From: Sipunculus nudus | Lineage: Eukaryota > Annelida > Sipuncula > Golfingiida > Sipunculidae | DNA length: 64,000 nucleotides | Direction of reading: 5' to 3' | Assembly (NCBI GenBank): GCA_026874595.1 | Contig: CM049312.1 | Coordinates: forward strand, 50,657,429 to 50,721,428 | In this document: positions 23,288-36,690 of the stretch, in pieces | How the letters are laid out: each line of letters starts with the position of its first letter | Position numbering within the stretch: the stretch's first letter is position 1 | The notes under the pieces: generated by a model | Database searches by the model: none | What the model saw: the letters and a program-made list of their open reading frames with translations, nothing else | What the model was told of the DNA's origin: nothing | Program-made: the position numbers and the translations under genes

Positions 23288-24110
23288 TTAGCTCAGCTGA
23301 CCATACGTCATTTGAGCTCTAGTCCTGGTCCTTTGTCTGTCCGTCCGGCCCGACGTCCGTTAACAGGGCACGTTTTGAAACCGTTAGACCTATGAATCCA
23401 AATTTTGACATATAGTTAGATGTACCTTTAAGATCTCCAACCAAAACTTAACCTGGGTCACTGCAACTTCGTTCCTTCGAGAAATTAAGGAAAAACCTCC
23501 GTTTTCCAGTAAAAACCTATTGATACACTTTAAAACTGACCACTATGAAAATCGCTGTTGTTAATCTACTCATATTTCTATATATAACCTTTCCTGTATT
23601 TTGTCCTATGTTCTAGCCAGAGATTTAGTCAATATTGCGTAAATCTTTGTAGGTATGGGCCCAAACATAATGCACTTGGTCAAAAATCAGGAAATATATT
23701 TACTCACTTAACATGATAATTTTGTTAGCTAGAGCGCGTATTTCAAGCATATATCAATACTCAGCTTAGTTTTTAATTGTATACCAGAAATTAGATAAAA
23801 AATTGTACATTTTTAAAGTTATTAGCATTAATGTAAAATCATTACCTTTAATTATGCCCAACTTTGACTATGGCACATTTTGTTCTTGTATGTACATTAT
23901 CTTTAATATTCACATGATGAAGAAAGGGTAGCTTTTAATCGAGTTTTCAAACACCATGTCAAGTGTTATTTAAATCAGGCCAACCCAGTCAAGTGGTCTG
24001 CAGTGAGAGATGCAGCCTCATCTATATGTTATGTAACTGCTTCACTCCAGGCATCTTCCCTGACTCACCTTACCTAGGCTTCCCATCTATCCCCCCCCCC
24101 CCCCCCCCCG
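23288..24110 (-). repeat. Dispersed repeat family B (tail and body), minus orientation, with poly-C
   Basis: Read on the minus strand it ends GGTCAGCTGAGCTAAAAA after a GGACGGACGGACAAAGGACC-like segment. That is the family B tail also present, for example, at 41945-42015, 50035-50125 and 57770-57838. A run of 19 C lies at 24091-24109. Confidence 0.75.
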
Positions 24111-24779
24111 ACAGATGTAGATGAATGTCATAATTTTCTACATTTAATTCAGTCTTATTCTAGAGTTTTACGACATTTTTGTTTTTGTTTTGTATCACAA
24201 GGGGTTACAATTAATAAAGTGCACATTTAATTGTGTCCACAAAGTGATATATTTGCTATAAAGGTGTGAATGTTCATAATATGAGGAATCGCCTACTTCA
24301 GAAAATAAAAACTGTGTTCTTTTTTTAAATATTTATTTCAGTATTAAATTATAGTTGAGATAGTTATTAGCATAATGATATTGTTCCTCCCTCAATCAAC
24401 TGAGTATACCTGATTTGATTTGAAAAGGGAATTTTTAATCAAAATTTTCTAAAATGTTTTATTTATTTATTAAATTAAGCATGTACTTAAAACTCCAATG
24501 TATTAAACTTTTTTTTAAATAACGATTCAAAGAATAATCTTGAAGATGCCATGTTGTGGTATAATGATTTTAATGTAATACGTATTTCCTTTTTAAAAAT
24601 CGTTTAAATTCAATTTAAACATTTTGAAACTTAAAAAGTAATAAAATATATATGTATGCATATTTTGACTTGATGTGAGCCAAACTAAGGATAAATAATG
24701 TTGCAACTTACAAATCTGAATGAATTTATATTTTCAAATTTTTTATACAAATTTATAAAATTTGTAAATAAAAAAATCA
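24111..24779. other. AT-rich intergenic sequence
   Basis: No gene, inverted repeat or tandem array recognised. Confidence 0.4.
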
Positions 24780-26885
24780 AGGCCTACAGGCCTAATTAGA
24801 ACCTGCGCAATGGGATATACACAAGGTATAATGCTTCCATGCTAGACCATTAGATTTCAAGTACATGTGTAACATGTATATGAACAATGCAAGTACTAAA
24901 CATTTTGAATAAAAAACAATTACACAAACATCACTGCTGAAATTCTGGCATGGGTGCACACATCACAAAAATAATTGTAGCTGGCACTACCAGTCTCGTA
25001 TAAAACGAAGCTATCAGAGATATATACATATGCTCAAATTCAGACTGATATATCAAACCCCTCCTGAGAAATAAGCAGAGCCATACACTGTGCAACAATT
25101 ATTGTAGGTGGTGCCACCAGTCTTGTATACGACAAAGCTATCCGATATGTATAAATATGCTCAAATTCAGGCTGATATATCAAACCCCTCAGTAGAAATA
25201 AGCAGGCACTTACACTGTGCGACACCTGTCTTGTGAACCAGAAAGCCATCAAAGACGCATAGACAGGTCAAAATATCAGGCCAATACATCAAACTTCCTT
25301 TGAGTTTGATCCACTGGGCCGACCAGGCATAGATGAGAAAGGCAGTTGCCCTAGTGAACTGTAACAAATTGCTGGCTCAAGCTACAGCACTGAGTGAACT
25401 CTTGACCTGCACCTTGCTAGACTGAGAGAACTTTTGACCTGTTCCTGGCTACACTCAGTGAACTCTTGACCTGTTGCATAATCTGAAATAGTTGGCAGAC
25501 TGCCCAGCTGTTTATAGATATGGACGCAATATTGGCCTGTTGGTAAATCTGTTTACACATACTGAAAGACTTTGGCTAAAATGCTTTTTTTAAGCTGATG
25601 CATTCAAAAGATTTTTTTATGAAAATGTTTAGAATAATAAAAGATGCAATCCTTTCAAATTTAAAGGTCTTATAATTGTGCCAAAAATCATTTAAGTGAC
25701 CTTCAACGAAGGCCACCTAAGAATCATTTTTAGGCAATGTTGCAAAAATTGAAACAACAGTTTTGCAGAAGGAGACTATTGTAGCCCTCAATTGAAATAG
25801 GCTTACTAATGGCCTCAAGACCAACTTAAGCTTTCTATGACTCTACCAAAAATCAATGAACCCAACCTATTCTTATACAATTAAAGAAACCTTATCCTAG
25901 AATATTCTTTGGAAATTTAAACCATTCAACTTGAAAGTTTCACAATAAAACATTTTAAAGCTGAAAGTGGCTAAAATTACAAGGTTTCTGACCGTAAAAA
26001 ACAGGTCGATGTAGGTGGCGCCACAAACACTGCAATTTCAAATAAGTCACGTGACCAGCTCCTTTTGTTTCTGAGATTGTTATGTTAGTATGCTTACTTG
26101 CAAAATGACTAATTTCAAATTCCTGTAACTCGACTAAATTTCATCAAACTAAAACCATTTGAACAAATTTGAGAGGGCTGGTCTCTGGGATCATTTCTGT
26201 GAAATATTGAACCATTTGGCTGAATGATTACAGAGAAGAAGATTTTCAAAGTTTTTTTTAGCTTTTCCCCCCATAACATGTAAGTTTATTCAGATGGCGT
26301 CACAAAAAGCTCAACCCAACAACATTTGATATATGACAGATTTTTGCATAAAATTTGGGGATGCTAGCTCCTGTTAATCCTGAGAAATTATGGGTTAATG
26401 TACTGATGACTGATGAACCTTGCACAGAAAAGGTCGATGCAGGTGGCGCTACCAATACCTCAATTTCCAATATGACTCATGTGACCAACATTTGCATGGA
26501 ATTTGGTGATTATATTCCCGTCCGTTTCTGAGATGTAATTTTAGTATGTTCTTTTGGACAGATGACTAAGTTCAACTTCCTGTAACTCGGCCAAAAATCA
26601 CCGAACTTAAACCATTTGAACAAACTTAAGAGGGATTGTTCCAGGAATCATTTCTATGAAACATTGGACAATTTGGCTGAACAGTTTCAGAGAAGAATAT
26701 TTATAACTTTTTCCCAATAAAATTCAAAATCATGCAGTTAGCAAAAAATAAGCAAACTTCGATTGTGTTTTTTAAGGGGACTAATTTTTGGCATAACATT
26801 TGGTGATGCTAGCTCCTGCCGTTTTCGAGATAGTCTGGGTTAACGTACAGACGACGGAAAACGCCTCACAGGTTCGCTAGAAAAG
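24780..26885 (+). repeat. Dispersed repeat family A, near-complete copy
   Basis: Begins AAGGCCTACAGGCCTAATTA with GAACCTGCGCAATGGG, passes through GTAGGTGGTGCCACCAGTCTT segments, GAGAAATAAGCAG and several AACTCGGCCAAAAATCA modules, and ends CTCACAGGTTCGCTAG. Related stretches lie at 30640-31760, 33700-35365, 44942-45250, 45572-46165 and 50566-53460. No coding capacity is seen. Confidence 0.75.
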
Positions 26886-26889
26886 AAAA

Positions 26890-27830
26890 TGGTAAAACTA
26901 TTCATGCAACAAATGGATATGCAAAAAATACTATTTTTTCCCTTATTGCATCATAAAATGGTTTCAGGCTACAAGTTTTGTATATAACACAGTGCAGATG
27001 CAATGTGTACCTAATTGGCTTGTTTTAACTAGCTTATCAAATTTAGTTTATTATATTAGGACTCATTTATAAATGGAAAATTTTTTACAGTATTTTATTT
27101 CAGTTAATATAAAAAAGTTGTGTATTATTATGCTTCAGATCGTCCATTATTCTATAATTTGCAGATTTTCGTATGTTCCTAGTGAATATATTTCATGCAT
27201 AATACAGTCACTTAGTTGAAATACTGAAACCTTTACAAATACAAAATCATGGAATGCTCTTGCATCTTTCATGTAGGCCTAGTCACAGTCGCTCGAATCC
27301 CTATTTGGGGTTGTGTTTTTATCAAGAGATGGACGGAACTGTGCACTATATGGGTATACAGATGTGCCTTACGAAGTACGGAGATAGCATGTATCACTAT
27401 AGAGGCGTAATATGTACGGTTTCTTCCCATTTCCTCCTGAAATAGGGATTCAAACGACTGTGGCCTAGTCCATAAATGTGCACAGTCAACACAACCACTA
27501 GGGTTTTATACAAATATTCTCAGAATCAATTTCAGCTCAGCGCCGTTACTCACAGGTCTCGTGTTTAAAATTTACAAGCATATTACAGCCACTTAGTTAA
27601 GATACCCATACTTCTACAAATATGTAATCATGAGAGGCTCCTGCATAATTCATGTAGCCCATAAAGGTACACAGGCAACTCCAAGTATGTGTTTTGTGTG
27701 CATTTCTCAAATAATGATATGCAAAAATTAACTGTTGCTGCATTTCATTATGTTAGGTTTTTATAAAAAAAAAATATTCTAATAACCATTTTAAGCTGAG
27801 GGCCATGACCCACAGGTCCCTTGTTTATGT
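26890..27830 (-). repeat. Two family B head segments in minus orientation
   Basis: Two related blocks end (plus strand) CTCACAGGTCTCGTGTTT near 27563 and CCACAGGTCCCTTGTTT near 27827. These are the reverse complement of the family B head (ACAAGGGACCCATGGGTCAC). They share ATCATG, GCTCYTGCAT and TTCATGTAG, and the first is interrupted by a MITE. Confidence 0.6.
27276..27473. mobile_element. Short MITE with terminal inverted repeats
   Basis: CACAGTCGCTCGAATCCC at the left is matched in inverse orientation by GGGATTCAAACGACTGTG at the right, about 195 bp apart. TAG flanks both ends. The related block to the right (27640-27670) reads TTCATGTAGCCCATAAA without the insert. The TAG duplication would fit a PIF/Harbinger-type element. 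Confidence 0.6.
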
Positions 27831-28469
27831 AGATATAATATTCATTCGACTATCCAATTCTTATCGGTGTTAACTGGACCTAGTCCAGCAAATATTAAGC
27901 TTTTGTAAACATAAACGGATCCTCGGTATTGTTTAAACACGAGTTTTCTTGTTGTGTTCCATTTTGTTACGTGTATACTCCAGTGTTACTATACACAGCA
28001 TCCGCATTCAATGTCATATCTTCTCTCAAGAAGTACGCGAACAAGTCGTGAATAGGTTGAGAAATGATCGGAAGAACTTCGCTGCATTAGCGAGACATCT
28101 TCCAAACTCCTTATGTTTTTTTTCCGGACTAGAAGTGACTCTCGCAAACAAATGACGACGCATTCGAACTAACGCCCATGTCTGGCAAACTTTTGGAGCC
28201 TAAAATACGGAAGTTGGACTGCCATTTCTTTTTATATTCGCATCCTTCGCGAATCGTTCGCGCGCCCCGTGGAAACCCTGCTATTTATTAGTGATCCGAT
28301 TACCTCGCTGTTAACTTATGGTGGAACTCTTGAAGCCACCAAATAACAAACACAGACCACGATAAACCCTGTACCTACCACTGTAAATGCTATTAACGTC
28401 AGAACTAATCCTCGTCATGATGGTCGGCGTTCGTTTGTACCGCACAAACTGTATCAGTCTAGTTCATGC
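27831..28469. other. Left flank of the Gypsy relic
   Basis: No domain recognised. An open frame around 28010-28130 (EVREQVVNRLRNDRKNFAAL) might be decayed gag, but I cannot support that further. Confidence 0.3.
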
Positions 28470-29604
28470 CATTCTCACCAGGGGGCGTACAGGGACAAAG
28501 GTTTACAGGAATGCCTCTGACAAACCCATTCCAAATACGACCTGACCAGGCTGTGGGGTTCTCCTCATGACCGTGAACATTGTAAGGCTTGGGGCAAAAC
28601 ATGTCACAAATGTAAGAAACGCAACCATTCTGCTGCTGTTTGCGGGACTTCTGGCCATACTGCATCAAGACGGACACATTTTGTTGAGACTGGAACTTTA
28701 TATGATTGTCAATCGTATGAAGTAGAACCATCCTATGATGAGTATAAAACCACTGCCACCAGTGTTAGTGTGAAACCATATAACTGTGCTCTAACATGGA
28801 ACATACCAACCATGATGGAGGTCTATACAGATGCTACCACGTCTATAATTAACACACAACAGGCGGAACTTTTGGGTTAGAATGGAACTGAAACAATCTA
28901 CTTGGATTACACATGCACTTACTCTGGTAAAGCCATGCAACAAGAAGGTAGAGTTGTGTTAGATGTTGACTATGAAGTTCAAACATTTCAGTTAAATGTC
29001 TCATAGGGAAAGCTAATGGACCAAACCTACTTGCCGTGATTGGCTTGAACTGCTAAGTTAGACTGGACCGAGGTACATAAAATTTGATAGTTAGGAATTT
29101 GTTAAAATGTTTCCTGAGCTGTTTTAACCTTGACCTGGCAAACTGAAAAATGTGAAAGAAAAACTACATGTGGACGACACATTGAAACCGCCCTATTTCG
29201 AGCCTCGTTCAGTGCCTATATCCATGCGTGCTAAAGTTTAAGGTGAACTGGACAGACTAGTTGACCAGGGTATCTTGAAGCCTGTAGCATTCTCTGAGTG
29301 GGGAGCTACAATTGTTCCCCTCTTGAAGCCGAATGGCGACGTCAGGATTGTTGGTGACTACCGCCTTACGGTGAATACCGCTGTCAAAGATGACCGGCAC
29401 CCGATCCCAAACATCGGTGATCTGTATTCATACCTGCGTGGTGGTGTTTGCCTGACTAAGTTAACCCACAGTCATCAAGACCAGTTCCGTCTGTTCCTAA
29501 TTCACTCATGCTTGTTAATCTCATGCGAGATCTCGTCTATGAAGGGGAATGATCTCCGCCAACCAATGTGCACAATGCACTATTTCCAGTCGAACGCAGG
29601 CTAA
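28470..29604 (+). mobile_element. Ty3/Gypsy retrotransposon relic
   Basis: In successive frames there is a cysteine-rich knuckle (SPHDREHCKAWGKTCHKCK, then KRNHSAAVC), a protease-like stretch (VYTDATTSIINTQQAELLG), and the start of reverse transcriptase (EWGATIVPLLKPNGDVRIVG, then DYRLTVNTAVKDDRHPIPN). The order gag knuckle, protease, reverse transcriptase fits Ty3/Gypsy. In-frame stops break it between domains, it ends within reverse transcriptase, and no long terminal repeats are visible. Confidence 0.85.
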
Positions 29605-29675
29605 ATCGCCGGAAATTGATAATTACAATAATTAAGGCAAATATAAAGTATGCTTCGACAATATCCATTCTAAAT

Positions 29676-30079
29676 TAGTCTCTCCAACAGACGCCAGGTG
29701 CCGCTACCGCTCTGCACCAGTACGTCTGTTATTGGACGCCATTTTTTTCAAGAATCTTGAAAAACGGAGGTGCCAATGGGCATGCGCAAGGAAACTCCCC
29801 CCGCCCCCCCCCCCCCCCCCCCCGGGCATCTGGAGGTGAATCCAGAATGGATGTCGCCCTTGCACAGACCCGGCAGACCCCAATAAAGACAAGTAAACAA
29901 TATTGTTTGGTTGTGTGGCAAAAATAATCCACTTTTGCTTGTCTGTTGCAAGGGTGGGATAGTAGGGGGATTCCTTGCGCATGCCAAACAACACTTCCGT
30001 TCCTAAGAAAATTGGCGTTTAATAACAGACGTACTGGTGCAGAGCGGTAGCGGCACCTGGCGTCTGTTGGAGAGACTAC
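29676..30079. mobile_element. Mutator-like MITE with long inverted repeats and 9-bp duplication
   Basis: TAGTCTCTCCAACAGACGCC at the left is the exact inverse of the right end. About 55 bp are essentially perfect, and imperfect pairing continues to roughly 125 bp (GGCATGCGCAAGGAA on both arms). ATTCTAAAT flanks it at 29667-29675 and 30080-30088. A poly-C run (29800-29823) lies inside. A 9-bp duplication with long inverted repeats fits Mutator-like elements. Confidence 0.85.
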
Positions 30080-30088
30080 ATTCTAAAT

Positions 30089-30639
30089 ATAACTAACACA
30101 CGGCATTTGTCCGTTAAACATTTTTCTTTATATTGATGAACCTGCGGACCAATTTGCGGTGTAATATCTGTGACGCGGTATTGTAAATATAAACAGAAAC
30201 TTGAGCACGTGCTTCTGGGACATACTGAAACCCGGGCCCAACTGGAGAAACACGGGCCCAATTAAACACCTGATAAAAGACCTTTACCTTATAAAAAACG
30301 ATCTTGAAAGTGAGTTAATCATGAAGACTGAGTCTATCCCTTCCCTATGAAATTAAATATCAGCTGATAATTCGTATTTTTAGTGGTAATTTATTACTCT
30401 TAATAAGGGTTAAAATGCTTATATTTGGGGCCCGCAGAAAACGGCCGTATCATGCCTATTTTATGCGTATTTTACACTTTCTCTAGTTGATTATAATAGA
30501 ATGGACAGTACTCTTTCAATAGACACCAGAAAGGTTACTAAAATTCGGAAAATCAAGCCAATTCCTAACTATAACACATGGTCTGACAGACGGTCAATTT
30601 TCACGCAATACGTCTCCCGGGCCCAAATCAAAATGCATA
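30089..30639. other. Intergenic, no feature recognised
   Basis: AT-rich; CGGGCCCAA recurs near 30232, 30253 and 30618. No coding region seen. Confidence 0.4.
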
Positions 30640-31760
30640 TATGCTTATACATTAAACAAGTATATCGGAGATGTATATATACACACGTCCAATTTCAGGC
30701 ACATATATCAAACCCCTCCTGAGAAATAAGCAGTGTATTACACTGTGCAAATATTATTGTAGGTGTGCAACCCCAGTCTTGTATATGATAAAGCTATCCA
30801 GTATGTATAAATATGCACAATTTCTGGGTGATATATCAAATCCCTACTGAGAAATAAACAGGAACATACACTGTGCAAAAGTCACTGTAGGTGGCAACAC
30901 CAGTCTTGTGTACGAGAAAGCCGTCACAAATGCATAGATGGGTCAAAACATCAGGCTTATACATTGAACATCCGAGTCAGGTGCACTGGGCTGACAAGGA
31001 TTAGTTGAGAAAGGCAGTTTCCCTGAGTGAATCGGAACGAATTCATACAGCTGCCGCTGCTGCACCGAGTGAATTTTTTACCTGTGCCTGGCTGCACTTT
31101 CATGACCTGTGCCTGGCTGCATTGAGTGAACTCTTGACCTGTTGCATAATCTGACACAATTGGTAGTCTGCCAAAGCTATAAACAGATCCAGACTGAACT
31201 TTGGTCTGTTGCCAAATCTGAAATACTTGCCAGTCTGCCAAGCTATTTATAGATCTCTACAGACACAATCTTGGCCTGTTGTAAATCTGTTTACACACAC
31301 TGAAAGACTTAGCTACAATGCTTTTTCAAGCTGACACATCGATAAGATTTTTTTTATCAAAATGTTAAGAATAATAAAAGATGTAGTCCTTTCATTGTTA
31401 AAGGTCCAATTCTTCTGCCAACAGTCATTTAAGTAAACTTGAACAAAGGCCTCGTAAGAATCATTTTTGCGCAATGTTACAGAAATTGAAACAAATTTTT
31501 ACAGAAGACTATTGTAGCATTCAGTTTAAAATAGGCTTACAAATGGTGACAATACCACTTCAGCTTTCTATGCCTCTACAAAATATTCAACAAACCCTAG
31601 CTAGTCTTATACAATTGAGAGTACCCTACCTAATTCTTGTGAAAAATTAAACTATTCAGCTTGAGAGTTTCATCATAAAACATTTTTAAGCTGAAAGAGG
31701 CTAAAATTAAAAGGTTTTTGACCGTAAAAAGCAGGTCGATGTAGAAATTTGTATAAAAAC
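30640..31760 (+). repeat. Family A copy, partial
   Basis: Matches 25020-26010: ATATATCAAACCCCTCCTGA, GAAATAAGCAG, GGTGGCAACACCAGTCTTGT and GAACTCTTGACCTGTTGCAT. It breaks off after GCAGGTCGATGTAG. Confidence 0.7.
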
Positions 31761-32269
31761 ACCTGTGCAATGCAAGTCAGTCAAATTTGAGAACTACTTG
31801 CGTCAGCCACAAGTATACTATGCAGTCAATATAGTCGGAAATTCAATGAGACAGTTGGCAGATTCGACAACTTTGCGTGTCCATGGGTGCAGACATATTG
31901 TCACTTGACAAGTAAACTATTTTAGTAAAGGTAACTGGCAGAAGGTGGCCTGTACGAGCCCAATATTTGTTTTACTGGTACCCTGTGCCATTGTAATCCT
32001 GCATAGCCAGGCAAATCATGAGTAACGGCATCATAGCGGAAGGTATAGTCAATATTCATGGCCGTTCGTGTTTGCATTTAGTTAGAATGGTAAAAGTTTT
32101 TATTTAATATTCATGTCATCAGAGCTCATGAGACACGAGAATAACTTTACACCTGTGACAGCAGGGGTGTTGGACCAGTGTTGCATCACTAAAAAGGTTA
32201 CCCATGCAGGGCTGTAGTGGCCAGAAGTGGGCAGCCTGGAGATGCAAATGAATACAATAGAGCCTCTGA
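31761..32269. other. Intergenic, no feature recognised
   Basis: No open frame, inverted repeat or array. CATCAGAGCTCATGAGACACG near 32116 is isolated. Confidence 0.4.
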
Positions 32270-33275
32270 AATAAACTTCAATAACTAGCCTATTTTTTAG
32301 CTTTTGTTTTCAAATTTAAGAATTTAACAGATTAATTACTTATGTGTATCTAAAATTAAATCAAATGAACTTACAGGAAAAAAAACCGTGCCGTGGCCAA
32401 AGTTGGGCAAAATTTAAGGTACTGATTTCATATTAATGCTAATAACTTAAAAAATTTACAAAATTCACAACTAATTCTAAACATACAATATTGATAAAAT
32501 AAATTTATATACTTGAAAAAGTCTCTAGCTTCAATTCTTCATGTTAAGTGAGTAAATATCTTTCCTGATTTTTTACAAAGTGCACGATATTTGGGCCCAT
32601 TGCTTTTATAAATTTAGTTATGCTGACTTAATTTCTGACATGCACATAGAAACTATATACGGGAATATTTAAGGTAAATATGAGAAACGTCAGATGAGTG
32701 GTTTTAATATAAGGCAGTCCTGAAGTTTGATAATAGGTTTTAATGGAAATTTGAGGTTTTCCCTTAATTTATCAAAGGTACGAAGTCTGACTGACCCAGT
32801 TTTTTGTTTGGTAAGAGATCTTGGAGCCAAATCTTAGGCCAAACGGTTTCAAACATGGAAGTCTAACGGACGGATGGACAATGGACCACAACTATAGCTC
32901 AGTTGAATGTGTAAAAATTAGAAAAAAAATACAGGTGGCGCCACCAGTCTTCTGAAATTGATGAAACACTATTTGATCAATATGTATGAAAAAAATCATG
33001 GCAATCAATGCATTACTTATTCAGATATTGCAGCTTTTGTATCAAATTTTTAATTATTCTGAGGGGTACTTTCCAGTAGCTCGGAGGATATAGGTCACAG
33101 TTTCAGGTTTATTTCAGGTTTCCAAGGAGATTTTTTATGAATCTCCAGGGTTTTCATTTAGAAGTTTCTAGGTCCAGTGGTTGTGATTTGTGCCCTGTAA
33201 ACAGAAGGACAGACAGAGAGACAGATGGACGGATGATGAGTGATCACTATAGCTCCGATGACTTTGTCAGCTTAG
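32270..33275 (+). repeat. Family B body and tail, plus orientation
   Basis: ATAACTAGCCTATTTTTTAG, CCGTGGCCAAAGTTGGGC, TTAAGTGAGTAAATATCTTT and the GGACGGATGGACAATGGACC tail followed by TATAGCTCAGTTGA. A second, more diverged tail with TAGCTCCGATGACTTTGTCA lies at 33200-33275. Confidence 0.7.
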
Positions 33276-35365
33276 CTAATAACAAATGTACAGGAATAGT
33301 AATGCTAAATATGAATCAAGCCTACAGGCCTGCGAACCCGTGCAAAGTTTGGGAGTATGTTTATTTTTTAAATTTAATATTGATCCTCTCATGTCCTGCA
33401 TATCTACCTTAGTCATTATGATTTCAGCCAAATGGACATTTCGGACCCGCACGTTTCTGACTAGGACATTTTTAATTAGGGTGTATCAGGATATTTCCGA
33501 TATGTTCTTTTTGCCAGGGAGGGGTATTGGCAAATGAACGGACAATTTGGCAGCATGGTTTCGGAGAACATTTAAATTTTTTTTTTAGCTTTTTCCCTAT
33601 AAAATCTAAGAACAAGTTCTCTTTAAGCCTTGCTATTGAGTCACACCTATTCATGCATCCTGGCAATGGAGGCTTTGCTTTCCCCCAGGTCAAAGGTACC
33701 GGATGTGCCACATGTAACCGCACCATTGGCTCTTACTGACTGAAACTTACCACTGGCTCTTACAGACTGAGACTTTACCTGTTTGCAAATCCGAAATGGT
33801 TGGCAGTCTGCAAAAGTTATTTATAGATACAGAGCGTAACTTGACCTATTGTAAAATCTGACACAGTTGGCAAGTTCTAGACGTCAAGACACGTCTAGAC
33901 TGTATCTGGACACTAGGCAGAGCCAGGTCAGCTGCCATGGTGATGTCTGGACTGCACCTGGGTGCACTTATTGACCTCTTGACTTGACATGTTGAAACTT
34001 GCAATGCTGCCAAATCTGTTTGCAGACACTGAAAGCCTTTTCAAATGGCTACACTGCCTTTTTAAAGATGCATTTACCCAATCTATTCTTATAATAAAAC
34101 TGACAGAACAATACCACAGAACAATTCTTGTAAAGTTTAAACCAATAAGCTTAACAGTTTCTTAAAAAAAAAACAGTGTATAAGCTAGAAGAGTCTAAAC
34201 TTACATTTTTGCTTGTAAAAAAACAGATCAATGAAGGTGGCACCACCACCACCACCTCAATTTCAGATACGACTCATGTGACAAACATTAGCATAAAATT
34301 TGGTGATGACAGCTCCAGCTGTTTCTGAGATTTTAAGTTTAGTATGTTTTTTTTTTTTTGGTTTTTTTTTGCACAGATGACTAGTTTAAACCTGTAACTC
34401 GGCCAAAAATCACCGAACTGGAGCCATTCAAACAAATTTGCGAGAGATTGTTCTAGAGATCATTTCTGTGAAATATTGGACAATTTAACTGGAAAGTTTC
34501 GGAGAAGATCTTTTTTAACTTTTCCTGTATAAAATCTAAGAAAATTACTGAATCAAAACCTTTTGAACAAATTTGAATTATCAACATCTAAGGATCATAT
34601 ATGTGTGAGATTAAAGAATTTGACCCAGTGGTTTTTGAGAAGAAGATCTTTGCAGCTACTGAGCAGAAATGAGCTGCTATAACATTTGCCTATATTCAGC
34701 TTCCCATAACTCGGCCAAAAGTCATTGAACAGAGACAATTTGAACAAACTTAAGAAAGCACTACCCCAGGAGCATTTCTGTGCAATATTTAACAATTTGG
34801 CTTAACGCTTTCAGAGAAGACGTTTTTTGTAGCCCTCTTTATGCTTCGGGCACCGTTGACCCCCATACAAAAAGACCAATGCAGGTGGCGCAACCAATAC
34901 CTCAATTTCAGATATGACTCAAGTTACCAACATTATCATTAAATTTGATGATGATAGCTCCAGCAGTTTCTGAGATTGTAATTTTAGCATGCAAATGACT
35001 AAGTTCAACTTCCTATAACTCGGTAAAAAAATCACCGAACTGGAACCATTCGAACAAACTTGAGGGAGATTGTTCCAGGGAACATTTCTGTGAAATATTG
35101 GACAATTTGGCTGGACAGTTTCAGAGAAGAAGATTTTTAAGCGTTTTTAAGCTTTTTCTCTATAAAATCTAAATGAATGCAGATGCCAAATAATAAGCTC
35201 CAGGGCACCAAGTTTCACATGTGACAAATTCTTACATGTAATTTGGAGCTGCTAGCTCCATAGGGTTCTGACAAACAGCCATGGACGGCGGACACCCAGC
35301 CTTGGACGGTGGATGGCGGATGGACGGCGCGCGCCATCGCATCAGCTCACAGGTTCGCTAACAAA
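33276..35365 (+). repeat. Family A head and later modules
   Basis: A head fragment (AAGCCTACAGGCCTGCGAAC) lies at 33307. From about 33700 to 35365 there are repeated modules with AACTCGGCCAAAAATCACCG, GGTGGCGCAACC, and the end CAGCTCACAGGTTCGCTA. No gene. Confidence 0.65.
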
Positions 35366-35635
35366 GCAACACCAGTGGTTTTGATATGGTCAGTCTTGAT
35401 GTGTAACAGGATTTTAATGGAAAATGGAGGTTTTCCCTAATATTTTTTTAGGAAAGAAGTCGCATTGACCCATTTTTTGGTTTTGTAGGAAAACTTAGGG
35501 ACATCTAACAGTATGTATAATTTCGGATTAGTAGGTCAAAGTTTCTGGCAAAACGTACCTTGTTTAAAGACGGCCGGGCGGCGGGCAAAGGACCATTGAT
35601 ATAGCTCAGATGAAAGTCAGCTGAGCTAAAACTAT
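35366..35635 (+). repeat. Family B tail
   Basis: GTTTTGATATGGTCAGTCTT, TTTTCCCTAAT and a GGACGGCGG-like segment ending GTCAGCTGAGCTAAAA. Confidence 0.7.
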
Positions 35636-36690
35636 AGCCAGCAGTACTAAAAACAGTGACATGTGCACTGCATTGCATTTAGAGGTAAGGAGGTACCAGT
35701 TCTGAAGAACTGGTCGTTTGTTCTCTAAAGATAGAAAAAAAACATGTTTAAAAGAGATCTTCCACCAGCAGTGTTTATGATACAGCCAGGTGTTCTCTAC
35801 AGAAATCCCTTTCCAGCTGAACAATGGGGAAAATGTATTTATGACTTTACATGTGTATCTGATCTGCAGTGTGTGAGATCTACTGTTCCCTAACTTCTTG
35901 AAAATTAACCCTAAGATTATAGTTAAACTCTAGCCTGCATCATCTATTACTTTCAGTCCTACAGTACCTTATGGACTCAAAACTTACTGATAACACAGAT
36001 CAATGGTCCTCAGTAAATGTAAGCAACTGTGGAATTCTAATATGTAAAAAGATCAGTCTTTAGATGCTGAATCAGCTGTACATTAGATGTTTGTCTGAAA
36101 GGCCATACCAGGCATTTTACTTAATTAAGCAAAGGCTAGCAGGCTAATGGATTTTCACTCTTCATGATTAAAGTTAATCCAAGTCTGGCAGAGAAGCACA
36201 TTCTACGGTACATGTAACTGATACAGATCTTCATCTAGAACAAATCTAAGAGATGAAACTGGAGGGAAATACTGCTATGATACAACACATTTACTCGTGG
36301 GACAGGTGCAGACTGTCTGTCACTCGTGATGTTAGAAGTTCTGTGCTGGAGTTTTGGATTCTAGCCTAAATGTGTGTATGTAATGAGCTTTATTTTGTTA
36401 GATTATGTTTGTGCTTGGGTTTGTACATTGTGGCCCTGCAAATATGATCCTCTGACACCACATGGGAAAGCAGTAACTGCACTGGGATAACATACAGGGA
36501 TTCATATGGTATCAAGAAGTAATGTCAGTGGTGTAGGCACTGCATTCAAACACAGTTAAGGAAATGTGATAGCTTTTAATGTGGTTATCTCCACTGACAT
36601 AAAGTCATTGTAGTCATTAGCTTAAGAATACACAGCAGTCAATAATCCTAGAATTAAACATGCTTTCCTTGCAGAATTAAGGATAACAAT
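35636..36690. other. Intergenic, apparently non-repetitive
   Basis: No exon, array or inverted repeat recognised. Slightly less AT-rich than the surroundings. Confidence 0.4.

Noticed and set aside
27949-28155. Possible gag fragment before the Gypsy relic
   Set aside because: EVREQVVNRLRNDRK is suggestive but too short and undiagnostic to annotate as part of the element.
29704-29994. Overlapping glycine-rich open frames
   Set aside because: They read through the poly-C run inside the Mutator-like MITE; the glycines come from homopolymer sequence.
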